64,000 nt of DNA, from assembly GCA_014529385.2 (NCBI GenBank), contig CM043962.1, positions 87,839,680 through 87,903,679 on the forward strand, written 5' to 3'. Origin of the DNA: Adiantum capillus-veneris. Taxonomy: Eukaryota > Streptophyta > Polypodiopsida > Polypodiales > Pteridaceae. This document shows positions 11,041 through 22,293 of the stretch, piece after piece (the stretch's first letter is position 1; each line of letters opens with the position of its first letter). Under the pieces are notes generated by a model. That model was not told the DNA's origin, did no database searches, and saw nothing but the letters and a program-made list of their open reading frames with translations. The translations under genes were made by a program, and so were the position numbers.

Positions 11041-11941
11041 GGCAAAAACAAAATGGAAGAATACCCTATTTTGACCAAGTTCTGTTATACAACCGAGAGC
11101 TTCACAAAGAGTATGGTCTCAGCATGGAGGGGGTGCTTGCAAAGGATCTTAGGGATGAAGACCTCCCTCACAACGAGTGGATGACGGTGTTCAAGCAAAG
11201 CTACCAGAAGAATGCAAAGGTCTACTTGAATCACGTGCACCCAAGACTCCTTGAAGATTGCAGGTTCCTCTTCCACAAGGTATATCAAGCCCCTCCATCT
11301 TGTGGGGAAATCACTGCGAAGTTTGCACGCTGCTATGCTTTTGAGAGATGCCTTGCGGCAATAAAGGACCCTGTGCGCCATAAAGTCGCATGGCCGAGGT
11401 TTGGAGAGGCAGTACTGAACATGTGTGCCAGCCGCCCGGGAGGGTTGGAGCGGAAGGTCGAAACTTGGGGAAGAGCAAACGGTGCCTCCCACGGCGGTTT
11501 AGGGTCATCTATTAAGGAGCCTCGCCTTACGCAAAGTGGTAGTAACCTCTGTACAGAGTTAGAACCCCCACAATTTCACGCAGAGTGGCATGATTATGTT
11601 ACAGAATTGGAAAGTATTGTTGAGAGAGTGCCTCAAAAAAGTGCAGCTGCATCGGACAGGCTGAAAGAGCTGAAAGAATCTCTGCAGCAGAACAAGGAAA
11701 CATTGTTGAGAGCCGAGGGTTCCAATGCTATTGTGAAGCGGATAAAGGATGACATAGAGCACTATGAAGTGTAGCTTGCAAAACTAAAGAAGGAAAACCC
11801 TTTCAATGATGAGGACATCAAAGAGGTTGAGGTTGACCTGGGAGCCAGTCGATGCATGCTTCTTCGACTTGGAAACAATGAGGACATGCTGAAGCTAGAG
11901 AAGGGGGTTCATCTACAACAAGTAATTCCTATCATGTATTA
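11041..11941 (+). pseudogene. Exon of an unidentified helical protein, one internal stop
   Basis: A canonical acceptor (TTGCAG) precedes 11041. The frame gives about 240 residues to a TAG at 11772-11774, then continues in the same frame for about 55 more to TAA at 11939. A donor (CAACAA|GTAATT) at 11921/11922 fits an exon end. The N-terminal half has a globular look (KDLRDEDLPHNEWM, DPVRHKVAWPRFGEAVLNMC). The C-terminal half is Lys/Glu-rich and probably coiled coil. I do not recognise the family. Its strand and splice logic link it to the exons downstream. Confidence 0.5.
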
Positions 11942-11989
11942 AGAAAGTGGTTTTGGGAGTGCATGCAGCTTTTTAGTATCTATAAATGT

Positions 11990-13150
11990 TGCTTTGCTAG
12001 TTTGACAATTTTGGTGGTTTTGCTTCTGTATGGCAATCGCATATTCTAGGTAGATTGCTAGGTCCAGGTGGATTTTTTGAATTTTCTCTATGTTATTTTG
12101 GTACTTTTTATCCATACTGGTATCTTTTGGGTTTTTTTGGATATACTTTCTTGTTTTGTTATCTTCTATTATGTTGTTTTTAGTAGTTAGGTAGTCTGAT
12201 AAATCTGCTGTTTTGGTAGTTCTGGTTGTGTTGCTAGGACCACTAAACCCTTACAAGTAGCTTTTGGTAATGCTTTGGTACTTTCTGGAGTGGATCTAAC
12301 AATGTTCTTTTGGTAGTTTTGGTTGCTTTTGGGTATTATTAGTGGACTTGGGTGTATTTGTAATGCTTTTGGTACTAACTGGTAGCAATTGGTACTATTT
12401 TGGCACTCCCTTTGGTAGTTTATGGTTCTTTTGTAACGACACTACTTTGAATGTATTGGTACTTTTAGGGTTTTAGGGTAGCTTCTTACAATGCTTTTTT
12501 GGTGGCTGTTAGGATTTTTGATACTAATTGGTAGCTCGTGGTTATGATTTGGTACTAATTGGTAGCTCCTGGTTATGATTTTTGGTACTAGTTGGTAGCT
12601 CATGGTTATGATTTGGTACTAATTGGTAGCTCCTGGTTATGATTTTTGGTACTAGTTGGTAGCTCATGGTTATGATTTGGTACTAATTGGTAGCTCATGG
12701 TTATGATTTGGTACTAATTGGTAGCTCCTGGTTATGATTTGGTACTAATTTTGGTAGTTTACGGTTGTATTCTTTCATTGATGACCTGCTAGTTTTTGGT
12801 ACTAATTGGTAGTATGGTGGCTTTGGTACTGTGTGCTAGGTTCTGGTACTGATTAGTAGTATGCTGGCTTTGGTATTGTGTGCTAGTTCTTGGTACTAAT
12901 TGGTAGTATGATGGCTTTGGTATTGTCTACTAGTTTTTGGTACTAATTGGTGATGGCCTTGGTATTGTCTGCTAATTTTTGGTAGTAACTGGTAGTATAA
13001 TGGCCTTAGTACTGTCTGCTACTATTTGGTACTAATTGGTAGTATGATGGCCTCGGTACCGTCTTCTACGTTTTGGTACTAATTGGTAGCATGATGCCTT
13101 TGGTACTGTCTGCTAGCTTTTGGTTTCTAGTTTGGAACTGTTTGTATTGT
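11990..13150. repeat. GGTACTAATTGGTAG minisatellite intron
   Basis: About 1.1 kb is built from words such as TTTGGTAC and AATTGGTAG. From 12522 to about 12750 there are roughly seven units of 31-34 bp (GGTACTAATTGGTAGCTC + CTGGTTATGATT). From about 12780 to 13130 longer units of 55-62 bp add ATGGCTTTGGTATTGTCTGC. The array lies between two probable exons, so it is likely an expanded intron. Confidence 0.8.
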
Positions 13151-13164
13151 TGCTGGTTGACAAG

Positions 13165-13530
13165 AGGCTGAGTATGATGTGCTGGAGGCAACATGGAAGG
13201 AAGCACAAGGCCATGTCCTATTTTTGAAGCAGATGATTACTGATGTTCATCACGGGAAGAGATTTATGTTATATCCTAGGCCCCAGGTTGTTGATTCGGG
13301 GGAGATGATCCATGTGTTTGGAATGTGTGTTGCACGTGGTGAGCTCTTGGAGTCTGCAGGAGTTGTAGGAACCTTTATGCTTGAGTGCTGACATCAGTAT
13401 CAACCCCTTTGATTTAGTGCTTTGCTACTAAGCAGGGATCATTGGGCCAAACCTGGTTGTAACATGGCGATCCCCGAGGTGGCAAAGTCTTGGGTCGTTG
13501 GGCATCGTGGTGTGAAGAGTAAGTATGTGT
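13165..13530 (+). pseudogene. Exon of an unidentified protein, frameshifted
   Basis: From the acceptor-like GACAAG at 13160-13165 the plus strand reads about 70 residues containing MIHVFGMCVARGELLESAGV, to a TGA at 13389. The sense continues in another frame (NPFDLVLCY, then GIIGPNLVVTW), and in a third from 13464 (AIPEVAKSWVVGHRG), ending at a GTAAGT-like donor at about 13519. Two indels and a stop make this a decayed exon. I recognise no named domain. It sits between the helical exon and the acidic-basic exon of the same strand. Confidence 0.5.
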
Positions 13531-13611
13531 GTGTTCTGCAAATCATATGCCTACCTGCACTGAATGTGAAGTCGTTTGTAAGTATGTGCTGTCTTTCTCT
13601 GTTTTTGTAGA

Positions 13612-14357
13612 GGAAGCGGATGCTGCAGCGGCTGGGCCTGGTGGGAAAAATGGACAGGTAGTCAAGGATGGACCAGATGCCACAAAATCTGCTGCAAGTC
13701 ATGCAGGGGAGGAGGATGAGGATACTGCACAGATAAGGGATGTTCTCCGGGATTTAAAGCATGGTGGTGTGGAAGGGAAAGGGACTGAGAAGGGACAACA
13801 TTGTGATACCATGCGGGACAACAAAGAAAACAATGATTGTGAGGACAAAGATGCTAAAAGGAATAAAGACAATGTTGGAGGTAAAGTGCCTCACATAGTG
13901 GAGTTGGATGGATCAAATGCTGCTGCCAAGGGGCTCGAGGATCGAGTCACTAGCGAGGATGAGAACAAGCAAAGGGAAGGTGCAGGGGAAGAGTGCACTA
14001 TGGGGAGGAGGACAAGACCGGGGAGGCCAAGAAGGGGGTGGAAGCCAAGGATGATAAATGTGCAGAGGATGCCAAGAAAGGGGATGACGGGGAGGACAGG
14101 AAGGGGGAAGAGGTAGAAAAGGAAAAGGCAGGCAATGCGATGAAGGGGGACGGGCCCGAGGATGCCAAGAAGGAAGTGGCAGTGGAGGATGCAAAAGTGG
14201 ATAGTACTGACGGGAGTGAAAATCCTGAAGCTAAAGATGCTGTGAAAAATATGTCAGGTGATTCCACTGATTTGGTGACCCTGTCAGAGCTTTTTAGTCT
14301 GCAAAGAAAGAAGCACAACCGCGCCCGTGACCAATTTTCTCGTGCATGCAAGCTGTA
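13612..14357 (+). pseudogene. Lys/Glu/Asp-rich low-complexity exon
   Basis: An exon probably starts after the TTTGTAG acceptor at 13604-13610 (TTTTTGTAG|AGGAAGCG). It encodes a charged, disordered protein (runs of EDAKKG, EEDED, KDNVGG). The frame used to about 14000 changes near 14010 to a second frame that continues with the same composition and ends in LFSLQRKKHNRARDQFSRAC, stop at 14356-14358. One frameshift is therefore likely. The function is unknown. The composition suits a nuclear linker. Confidence 0.5.
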
Positions 14358-14459
14358 GCCCTTCTCAAATGCTTATGTATTTTGCACAATGTGCTTTTCA
14401 TTCTATCAATACAATCAAGTTTTGGCCTTTGTCTTTCATCAGTTGTGTTCCAATGTAAC

Positions 14460-14875
14460 TGTTCACTATGGTACAATACAATTTTCCAATGTTACTGCTC
14501 ACTATGGTACAATGCAATTTTCCAATGTTACACTTTTATAGTGCAATACAGTACCAAATTTGGTAATGTATAGTACAATGCAGTTTTCCAATGTTACACT
14601 GCAGTTTGGTACAATGTAGTTTTCCAATGTTACACTTCTACTGTGCAATATTGTACCACAATATGATACTGTATAGTACAATGCTGTTTTCCAATGTTAC
14701 ACTTCTACTGTGCAATATTGTACCACAATATGATACCGTATAGTACCCAATTTGGTACCGTAGTACCCAATTTGGTACTATATACTACCAAATTTGGTAC
14801 TGTATAGTATCAACTTTGGTACATTACAGTATCAAATTCTGTACAGTACAGTATCAAATTTTGTACTTCTTGTGT
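14460..14875. repeat. Tandem repeat with TACCAAATTTGGTA words
   Basis: Units of about 66 bp (TTTTCCAATGTTACACTTCT then ACTGTGCAATATTGTACC) repeat from about 14520 to 14735. They are followed by a run of CAAATTTGGTAC and TACAGTATCAAATT words. Same word set as the other GGTAC-rich introns of this window. Confidence 0.75.
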
Positions 14876-14954
14876 CATAGTGGTGCTCTGTTTTTTATAT
14901 AATGTTTGCATTGTATATTTGCCACCACTCATTTGGACTGTTGGTATTGTAGTA

Positions 14955-15296
14955 AGATCTTGGTGGCAAGATGAGACACAACCAAATACAACACTTGCGG
15001 CCGATCTGGCTGCTAAACTTGGCCGGCTGATTGTGCTTGACCTTAATGGGGTCTTATTGACAAGCTACATAGAGCTGCCAGAAGGCCTTTGGGTTTTGGC
15101 GGATGAGCTCCAACCACGGATCGTCCATGTCAATAGCTCGCTGGTTTGTTGTGTAAGGCCAGATGCTGACGAGTTCATACAAACTCTTAAGAAGAAAGCC
15201 AAGATAGTTGTGTGGTCCTACTGTAGAAGGAAAAAATTGCTAGATATGTTGAACGCTTGCTTCCCCCAACATGTGAGGAAAAAGTATTTTGCAGGT
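14955..15296 (+). CDS. FCP1-like (NLI-interacting factor) HAD phosphatase domain, first exon
   Basis: The segment encodes about 110 residues with the HAD motif I region LIVLDLNGVLLTS, then VCCVRPDADEFIQTL and VVWSYCRRKKLLDMLNACF (motif II region, WS), and ends KKYFAG at a GTAACA donor (15294/15295). FCP1/SCP phosphatases use DxDx(T/V) for catalysis on phospho-serine. Here the second Asp is Asn (DLN), as in many plant FCP1-domain relatives, so activity is doubtful. It is the most recognisable part of the 10-16 kb block. The exact start is uncertain, and the frame is open from 14880. Confidence 0.75.
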
Positions 15297-15400
15297 AACA
15301 ATGCCTTGAGTGCTTTAGATGTTTAGCTACTCAGACTTCTAACCGCCTTTATGGCATGGAAGGTATACTATCACAAGAAGACTGTGAGACCTGGTAGCAG

Positions 15401-15798
15401 AGTATGGCGGAGGTGCCACACGTGCCCAACGATGTGGCCAACAAACCTATTATTTTGAGGAACCTACGGAGAGTGTGGGCAAGGCACCCCCATTTTGATG
15501 CTAGCAACACAATACTGGTGGATGACTGCAGATACAAGTCGCTGAAAAACGACTATGAGAATTGCCTTGCCATTAGATCATATGAACCTCTAGTGGTTGA
15601 AAAAGATTACCCTTTTTGCTGGACCGTATTTTGCCCTGGTTGCAAGGATAGATACAAGATCGATACCCAACAGCATACACTCACGAAAACCCAATTTTTG
15701 ACACACAAGATGATGTCTCTCCATACGTTGCTAATTACTTCATACAGATAGAGGGGTACTCTTACAGATTAGATCCCCCTGACCTAGGAGATTCCTGA
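15401..15798 (+). pseudogene. FCP1-like domain, second exon with frameshift
   Basis: The plus strand reads VWARHPHFDASNTILVDDCR, containing the conserved VDD motif III of HAD phosphatases, and then SYEPLVVEKDYPF. Near 15675 the frame slips by one. The continuing frame reads IFDTQDDVSPYVANYFIQIE and ends with TGA at 15796-15798. Upstream of 15401 the same frame has a TAG at 15395-15397, so either CAG|AGT is the acceptor or the exon is broken there too. It pairs with the exon ending at 15294. Before the inversion this gene faced the transposase-like gene tail to tail. Confidence 0.7.
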
Positions 15799-16030
15799 AG
15801 TGTTGTACTTGGTGAACTTTTGTATCATGTCACATAAAATGTAATGGAGATTCCTAAACTTTGGTACTTGAACCAAATTTGTATCGTGTCGTGCACATAT
15901 ATGATGGAAACACTCTACTTTTGTACACTATCTTGGAGCTTGAAATGTACTGTCTTTTTTTTGGTGTTGTCTAGAAAGAACAACAGTAAACCATGAGGAC
16001 AAAAAGATATATTCTGACCAAGAGGAAAAG

Positions 16031-17644
16031 CATTCCTTTTAGCATATCTTCTATGGCTGAGAGTGGGGCCGCAGTAGCCGTTCCCACTTGTGCTGGTTTT
16101 GTGGATGTTGTTTTCTTGCTTTGGTTATCCTTAGGGACATCCTCTTCATTGAAGATCTCACAATTGTCTCCTAGGTCAATAGCATCAGACACACACGCCT
16201 CTAGGGTTGTATGCTTTTTACTATAGAGTATAGCATGAAGTTCTTTGTTTAGCAGTCCCTCAAGAAAAAATGATACAAGTCGTTCTTCTGCAGGTATCTC
16301 CATCTCTGGACATCTGGCAATGTATTGTTTCATTCGAGTTGCACAATCCCTAACAGACTCACCATGTTTCTGTTTAAAGCTGTAGATTTGAGCTACCGTA
16401 TTATGTTTAATCTCCATTTTAGAACAAGCAGCTAGAAATCCTTGATCTAATGTATTCAAGTCCATGATTGACCTTGGTGGAATGTTTTGGAACCAGGTCA
16501 AAGCTTTTCCTTATAATGTCATTCCAAACCCCTCGAATTGAGTATGGAAATTGAATATACGCTCTACTCTTAGCACTTGCTTAAAGCTTCCTAAGTGGTC
16601 ATATGGATCCCTTGATCCACTGTATTTTTTGACCCATTTTTGAAAATCGGCTGGTCTGACATGTCTGTTTGGTTCAACTCCAGGTCTTCTGGGAGTTGGT
16701 CCTGTTCCGAGTCCTTCAAACCAGTTTGTCAGAAATAGTGACTCATGTAGCCCTGGATTGGCCCTAGTGTCACCCGGTTTTCTACGTGATGAGGTGGTTT
16801 TTGGTTTCTTCACATTACTCTCAGATGATCTCTCACGATGTTCGTCTCTTGGAGCGGTTTTTGGTCCTTGACCGAATATCCAATCCCGTATGGAATACCC
16901 CTGGTATTTGGTTTGTTCTACCTCCTCAGGAGTCATCATAACAAAGTTGTTGTTATCACAATCCCTAAACAGGTAAGTTGGTAGATCCGCAGATCCCTTA
17001 TCTTTGATCTTGAAGATATAGATGATCTTCATGGCCGTTAATTGTCCTGATCTAGCATGAGAAGTCCACAAAAGATCTTTTATGTTTCTATCTTCCCAAC
17101 AATAGACTTCGATCCTAGGATTATCTGTACTAAGTCGTTTCAAAGGCTTCAAGTCTACTTGATCGTATCCCTCGAATTCCAAAGTTGGTGGTCCTTCTTT
17201 TGATGACATATTTGGGATTATAGTGTTTACTTCTAATCCCCATTTGTCTACCACATCAGGATTTTTGACTTGTACATATTGAGTTCCGTTTCGATCCATG
17301 CACATTTTTCCTTGTTTGTTTGTCCTAACCTCTTCTTCAAACTCAATACCATGGTCATCAATGCGAATAGCATACTCTTCGTTAGGATCCAAGTAAACCT
17401 GGGCTCCATGATGGTTAGTCTTGTAAAAAGAGATTATATGCTTATAGCGCATTGTCATTCCGGTTTCCGAGTGAGTCAAGTAAGAAGACATTTCGGATGT
17501 TGAATCTGAAAAAGTGTCTGAAACTTCTTCAGGAATTGTGTGCAAAAAGTTTCCTTGATTTACGCTTTCTTCAGTGGATACTCTACTCGTGTTTTCTCCG
17601 AATAGGCCTTGATTTCCTATTGCACGACTAGATCTAAGGCTCAT
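16031..17644 (-). pseudogene. Retroelement B gag, 3' end cut by an inversion breakpoint
   Basis: One long minus-strand frame runs from ATG at 17644, broken by a single TAA at 16511-16513, and ends in gag context at about 16031. The N-terminal 300 residues are acidic and element-specific. The last part is a retrotransposon gag domain (FQKWVKKYSGSRDPYDHLGS, then LTWFQNIPPRSIMDL, SVRDCATRMKQYI, LVSFFLEGLLNKELH). Gag packages element RNA. The last authentic codon is the ATG at 16033-16031; below it the frame runs into unrelated sequence. The missing nucleocapsid part lies on the plus strand at 24130 onward. Confidence 0.88.
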
Positions 17645-17649
17645 ATAGA

Positions 17650-19580
17650 CTTATGAAGCCCTCGATAGAGTACTCACCTTGGATTGACTTGTCATCAATT
17701 TCCACTCGATTCAATTGAAACTTTCTGTCAAGCCACTGATTCCTCGTCTCTAACCTGATTCTTGTACAAAATTAATCAATTTAGCTATTTTTCTATAAGG
17801 ACAGTAGGGCTCTTGAGTACTCTCGTGATTGGTCTTTGTATCTTACTTCAAATCGTACTATGGAAGTCAAAATTTTGACTTTCAGATTCAACTTAGCAAA
17901 ATTAAAGGTCTAATCAGTAACCTGTAAACTGAGTGTATATGTACCACTTTTGATCCGATTGAACCCAATATTACCCTATGCTCTTATATTATGCTAGTCT
18001 AACACTGTATAAGCCCAAAAATCAAAATTGAAATCTCTGGATATCATAAGTAAATAATCGCGATTATTTACTTTTACTAGGTTCTTGCACTTTTTGGATT
18101 GGTATGGCAAGTATACAACTTGTTAAATCCCTTGGACAAGTTTCAACAAGTTTAGACAAAATTTGATCAAGTTTACCCACTGTTCTGTGTCTGCAGACTC
18201 TGATTTCAAGAATCTGGCTTATGTCTCACTTTTGTGCTCCAAATTTCACCAAAATTGATTTGTGGGGTCTACTTGATGAGCTTGGCCTTGTGGTATACTC
18301 AAGTTTGCAAATTCGCCAAGTTTTGAAGCAGATGTAAATAATCATGGTTATTTTATCCCAACATTGACACAGATCGATTAAGCACCTTATGTTAAGGTCA
18401 CTAGCCAATTTTCATCAAGTTTGGACAATTTTTTGTCAAATGGTTATCAATTATCTGTCCGCAGACTAACTTTGCAATTTTAGCCGCAATTCTCACTCCA
18501 GTGATTCAAATCTTACCAAATTTGGTTTGTGGGCTTATTACAACCTGTAAAGCTAGTGGTATGCCACCTTGGTCAAAAAAATTCAAAAACAGGATAGATG
18601 TAAATAATCGCGATTATTTACTTTTGATAAAATTTTGAAAGTTTTTTATCAACTTAGCATATACACATGTTTATCACATCAATATAAGCCTATGAATCAA
18701 TTTTCAACAAGTTTGGATAATTTTTCCTCAATTCACACTCAAGATTCAAAAAGTCGGTACAAACATTAGTTTTTACCCAGTTTTTTACCGGTTTAGTGAT
18801 CCAAATCTCTTGGGCATTTACAAAAGTTGTTTGTACATATGCAATGAGTCAAAGGTATATATCTTGGCCAATTTAGAGCAAAAAGTTAATAATCATGATT
18901 ATTAACTTGAGGCTTGAAATGAGCACTTTTTTACAATTTTTTAAAAGACGGTCTTTTCATGATGTTTTTGAAACCTATAAATCAAGTTAAAACTTAATTT
19001 GGCCTAAAATGTCAAGAAAAAGTAAATAATCTGAGTTTTGGTCAACTTGTTGAAACTTTTACCTCAAAGTGTCTTTGGCTTACCCATTGGTTCAGACAAC
19101 TCTTAGGCTTACTCTCTAGTCGGATTGAGTGAATTTGAGTCTTCAAGCTATTTCTAGCCGTAGATCTGAAATTCTGCAACTTTACATAACAACTCACACT
19201 TGATTCTTTCAGAGACAGCAACATTTTGAAATCCACCTCGAATCCTACTTACCCTACTCCTAGTTTCTCATGCAATGGGGCTGTGGAAAGTGTCCACAAA
19301 TACTCGTTTTCTTGTGTTTTTTATGTTTTCCAAAGTCTTGATCTTAAGACTTGTCTCGTCTACCAATCATTCTCCAAATCCTAATCTAAATCTACAATTC
19401 TACAGTCCTAAAGGTACTCAGCAAGTACGATTACTTCCAAGCTACCTCTACACAGTAAAAGACGACAATCTTAAGCTATGCAGTTTCTAAAAGAGAGTTT
19501 TGAACTCTAGGCGAACCTAGAGGAAGTTAAAGGACAATTACACAAGACGCTCATGTTTTTCCCTAGTTTAGGTCTCTTCG
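17650..19580 (-). other. Retroelement B 5' leader with spaced palindromes
   Basis: About 1.9 kb of untranslated sequence lies between the primer-binding site and gag. It consists of degenerate units of about 285 bp, each with a palindrome of the type TAAATAATCGCGATTATTTA. Centres lie at about 18060, 18345, 18610 and 18895, with a half copy at 19021. Copies at 18048-18073 and 18883-18908 are perfect 26-bp palindromes. Between them, words such as CCAAATTTCACCAAAATTGA recur in step. No protein is encoded. Confidence 0.8.
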
Positions 19581-19599
19581 ATCCCCGACAACGGCGCCA
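19581..19599 (-). promoter_or_regulatory. Primer-binding site of retroelement B (tRNA-Asp type)
   Basis: The plus strand reads ATCCCCGACAACGGCGCCA, the 3' end of plant tRNA-Asp with one difference. It lies two bases from the LTR end at 19602. Athila/Tat-type plant gypsy elements commonly use this primer. It fixes the element's orientation here as minus. Confidence 0.9.
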
Positions 19600-19601
19600 A
19601 A

Positions 19602-20515
19602 TGTGGGACGCATGTCTAACCTCACTATCCTATCTTATTGCAGTATTAGCGAGAACCACGATTAATTTGTCAAACCATGGGACGAAGCTGACTCGACTAG
19701 TGCATAGAGGCTACAAGAGGTTGTCAATCTCTCAGAAAACAACTAACAACTCGCATCTAACTCAAGCTACACTCAAGTGACTGAAATCACCAAAAACCAA
19801 TCACTCATCGGCAAGAAAATCACATGCGTTACATATCAACATCCAAACGTAACGAAACTTCTAGGACAAGTTTATAAGACCTAAGCACACATTCCTATGG
19901 CCTCAAACCCCACTTTCGGTCAAGTTTCAAAATCGCGATTATTAACAACAGTGGATTTTTGACCTAGTTGTTTTCGACCCAGAATGCATCTAAATGCTTA
20001 GCAATGATGTCCCAATACCCCGCCTATGCTTAGTTTTCGTTTTAAAAGTGTAAATTCCTAGTTATGATGAAATAAGGTTGCGGGTCGGCGATGTCAAAAG
20101 CTACAAAATACTGTGAATGGCTTACGTCAATGCGTAGAGCTCTTACCTGCGGTTGCAATGCAATAAACCCATTCACAATTTGACAACCGGAGAGGGAGTA
20201 GGAAGCACGAGAAGGAGAGAAGGGAGCGTCGCTAGCTCATGCTGTGTATTTCTTATCCAAAAACTTAAAAAAACTTACAAAAATTGGCTTTTATACCTTA
20301 GCCAAGGTTTTTGAGTGGTCAAAAGTAATAATCTGGAGTTCTACCAAAATGGAGAATTGACTGGTTAATACAATCTGGAAGCTTGTAGCCTTGGCTCATT
20401 AATTACAAAGTTTACCAAGAAAATAGGAGTTACAATATTATCGATTTATCAAAATAATAATTGTTTTACAAGGAAAACTCCGAAAAATGGTGTCCACGTT
20501 AGCTTGCTGCTAACA
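19602..20515 (-). repeat. 5' LTR of retroelement B (minus orientation)
   Basis: This is a 914-bp LTR that starts TGTTAGCAGC at 20515 and ends CGTCCCACA at 19602 on the minus strand. It is a close inverted copy of 36724-37645. The outer flank, 20516-20520, reads CACAC on the minus strand, which equals the five bases after the other LTR. Confidence 0.95.
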
Positions 20516-22293
20516 GTGTGTACATCCAATTTTGGTACATTACTATCTTTGGTACTGTTTACAACCACTTTGTTCTACAATGCAATCTTTAGTAGTGTGT
20601 ACATCCAATTTTGGTACATTACTATCTTTGGTACTGTTTACAACTAATTTTGGTTCTACAGTACAATCTTTGGTACTCTCTACATCCAATTTTGGTTCTA
20701 CAGTACTATCTTTGGTACTGTTTACAACCTATTTTGGTACTACAATACAAGCTTTGGTAGTGTGTACATCCAATTTTGGTACATTACTATCTTTGGTAAT
20801 GTTTAACACTAGTTTGGTACCAAAAAGGACACTTTTTAGTGTCCTTTTTTCGTGAATTTAAGTAAAATGGTACATGAAATCTAGAACACATCTCAAGAAA
20901 TGCTTTTTCAAACTTATAAAATATTATTCAAAGTACTCCTAGAAATTATAATCCCTTACTTTTGATCATAACCTTAATAGTAACTACACTCATGAAAAGA
21001 ATCTACACAAAACAACATTGAATGTTTCATTAAAACTTGTACTCTAGCTTAAGAAAAAAATGAGCATGGTGCATGCAATGATCCGTGGTTACTACTTATA
21101 TATGTGTTTGATATTTTTGCAATTGTAATGTGAGAAAAAGATCCTTTGTGACTAGAAGTAAATATAGAAAGTCCTGTGGGTCAAATATGCAATGTTCACA
21201 AATTCAATTAACGATCACAAAAACATTTAGTTCATCTAAATTTACAATTTCTTATTATGCATATATACTAGATCTATGACTCCACTACATAAGGTGATAA
21301 TTTTTAATGGTTATGCAAGCCACATTTGGTGATTTATGGCATATCCAAAAAACTATGCATGTTGTAATCATGGTTTTTTATTTATCAAAGATAAGCCTTA
21401 AACAAAAGTCGACTTTTGAATTTTTTGTTCATCTCACTTATTTGTATACAAATGCCTCATATAGACACAATTGGAAGATCTATATACACACTTTCATTAG
21501 TTTTTCATAGCAATGTTTTTTTTGCAAGAAATTACGCACTATAATTTTTTTTAAAATGAGGTTAAATTACAAGATGCCTATGAGTTTGAACCCTTGAAAA
21601 ATGCTTAGTTGATGGGTATTGACCTATAGATACATTATACACCTTGGTTTTGTCCCATAACCTCATCATGCTAATGAAAGAGGCCTTGAAAGACCAAAAT
21701 TTTCCTCTTTGTCAGTATTTTCAAGATTTTGATCTTTTGAAATCTAATCCCATAACTAGGTTATGAAGCTCAATTTATTGCTATAATAAGTTTTTTCCTA
21801 TCCATACACCTTGAAATCTATGCAAATTCCTTTTTTGATGAGAAGTTATATTCAATTTATAAAAATATTGTTAAAACTGTACTAAATTTCTATGATTTTT
21901 TCATCTTAAAACTTATCATTATAATCTTAATTTGGTATTAATTTTGGTAAAAGTGAAATTTGGCTATGTTCTTCACCTCATAGCTGACCTAAGATATGAA
22001 TGTGACCTATGAATTTTTTTTCTAGATTCACCAAATAATTATGACAAGTTGCTAGAAAAATAGGACACTTTAGTGTCTCAGGACATTTGAGTGTCCGATT
22101 ACAAAACTAGTGTTAAAACCAATTTTGGTTCTATAGTACAATCTTTGGTATTGCTTAAATCCGATTTTGGTTCTACAATACATTCTTTGGTATTGTATAC
22201 AGTCAATTTTGCTACTACTGCACATTAGTGGCATTTTACCATTTGCATGAAGTTAGAATTTTCTAACTCTTATTGTATTGGTTCCACAGGTAG
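20516..22293. repeat. GGTAC-rich intron repeats, 5' LTR side
   Basis: Units such as GTGTACATCCAATTTTGGTA and CTATCTTTGGTACTGTTTAC recur from 20516 to 20802 and from 22117 to about 22240. They are the reverse complement of the units at 37651-37870. The interval is the target intron of retroelement B and also hosts the TTAA element. Confidence 0.85.
20807..22112. mobile_element. TTAA-flanked non-autonomous DNA element, 1306 bp
   Basis: The element begins CACTAGTTTGGTAC and ends with the complement of CACTAGTTTTGTAA, giving terminal inverted repeats with 12 of 13 bases matching. It is flanked on both sides by TTAA (20803-20806 and 22113-22116). Taking it out leaves GTTTAAAACCAATTTTGG, which matches neighbouring repeat units reading GTTTACAACCAATTTTGG except for one base. 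Just inside each end are further palindromes (GGACACTTTTTAGTGTCC at the left, GGACACTTTAGTGTC at the right). No transposase is encoded. TTAA targets suggest piggyBac-like mobilisation. Confidence 0.82.

Noticed and set aside
19581-19599. Fragment of a tRNA-Asp gene
   Set aside because: Only the 3' 19 bases are present and they sit two bases from an LTR, so this is a primer-binding site.
20807-22112. CACTA-type transposon, from the CACTAG ends
   Set aside because: The flanking duplication is TTAA (4 bp) rather than 3 bp, and removing the element with one TTAA gives an almost exact repeat unit.
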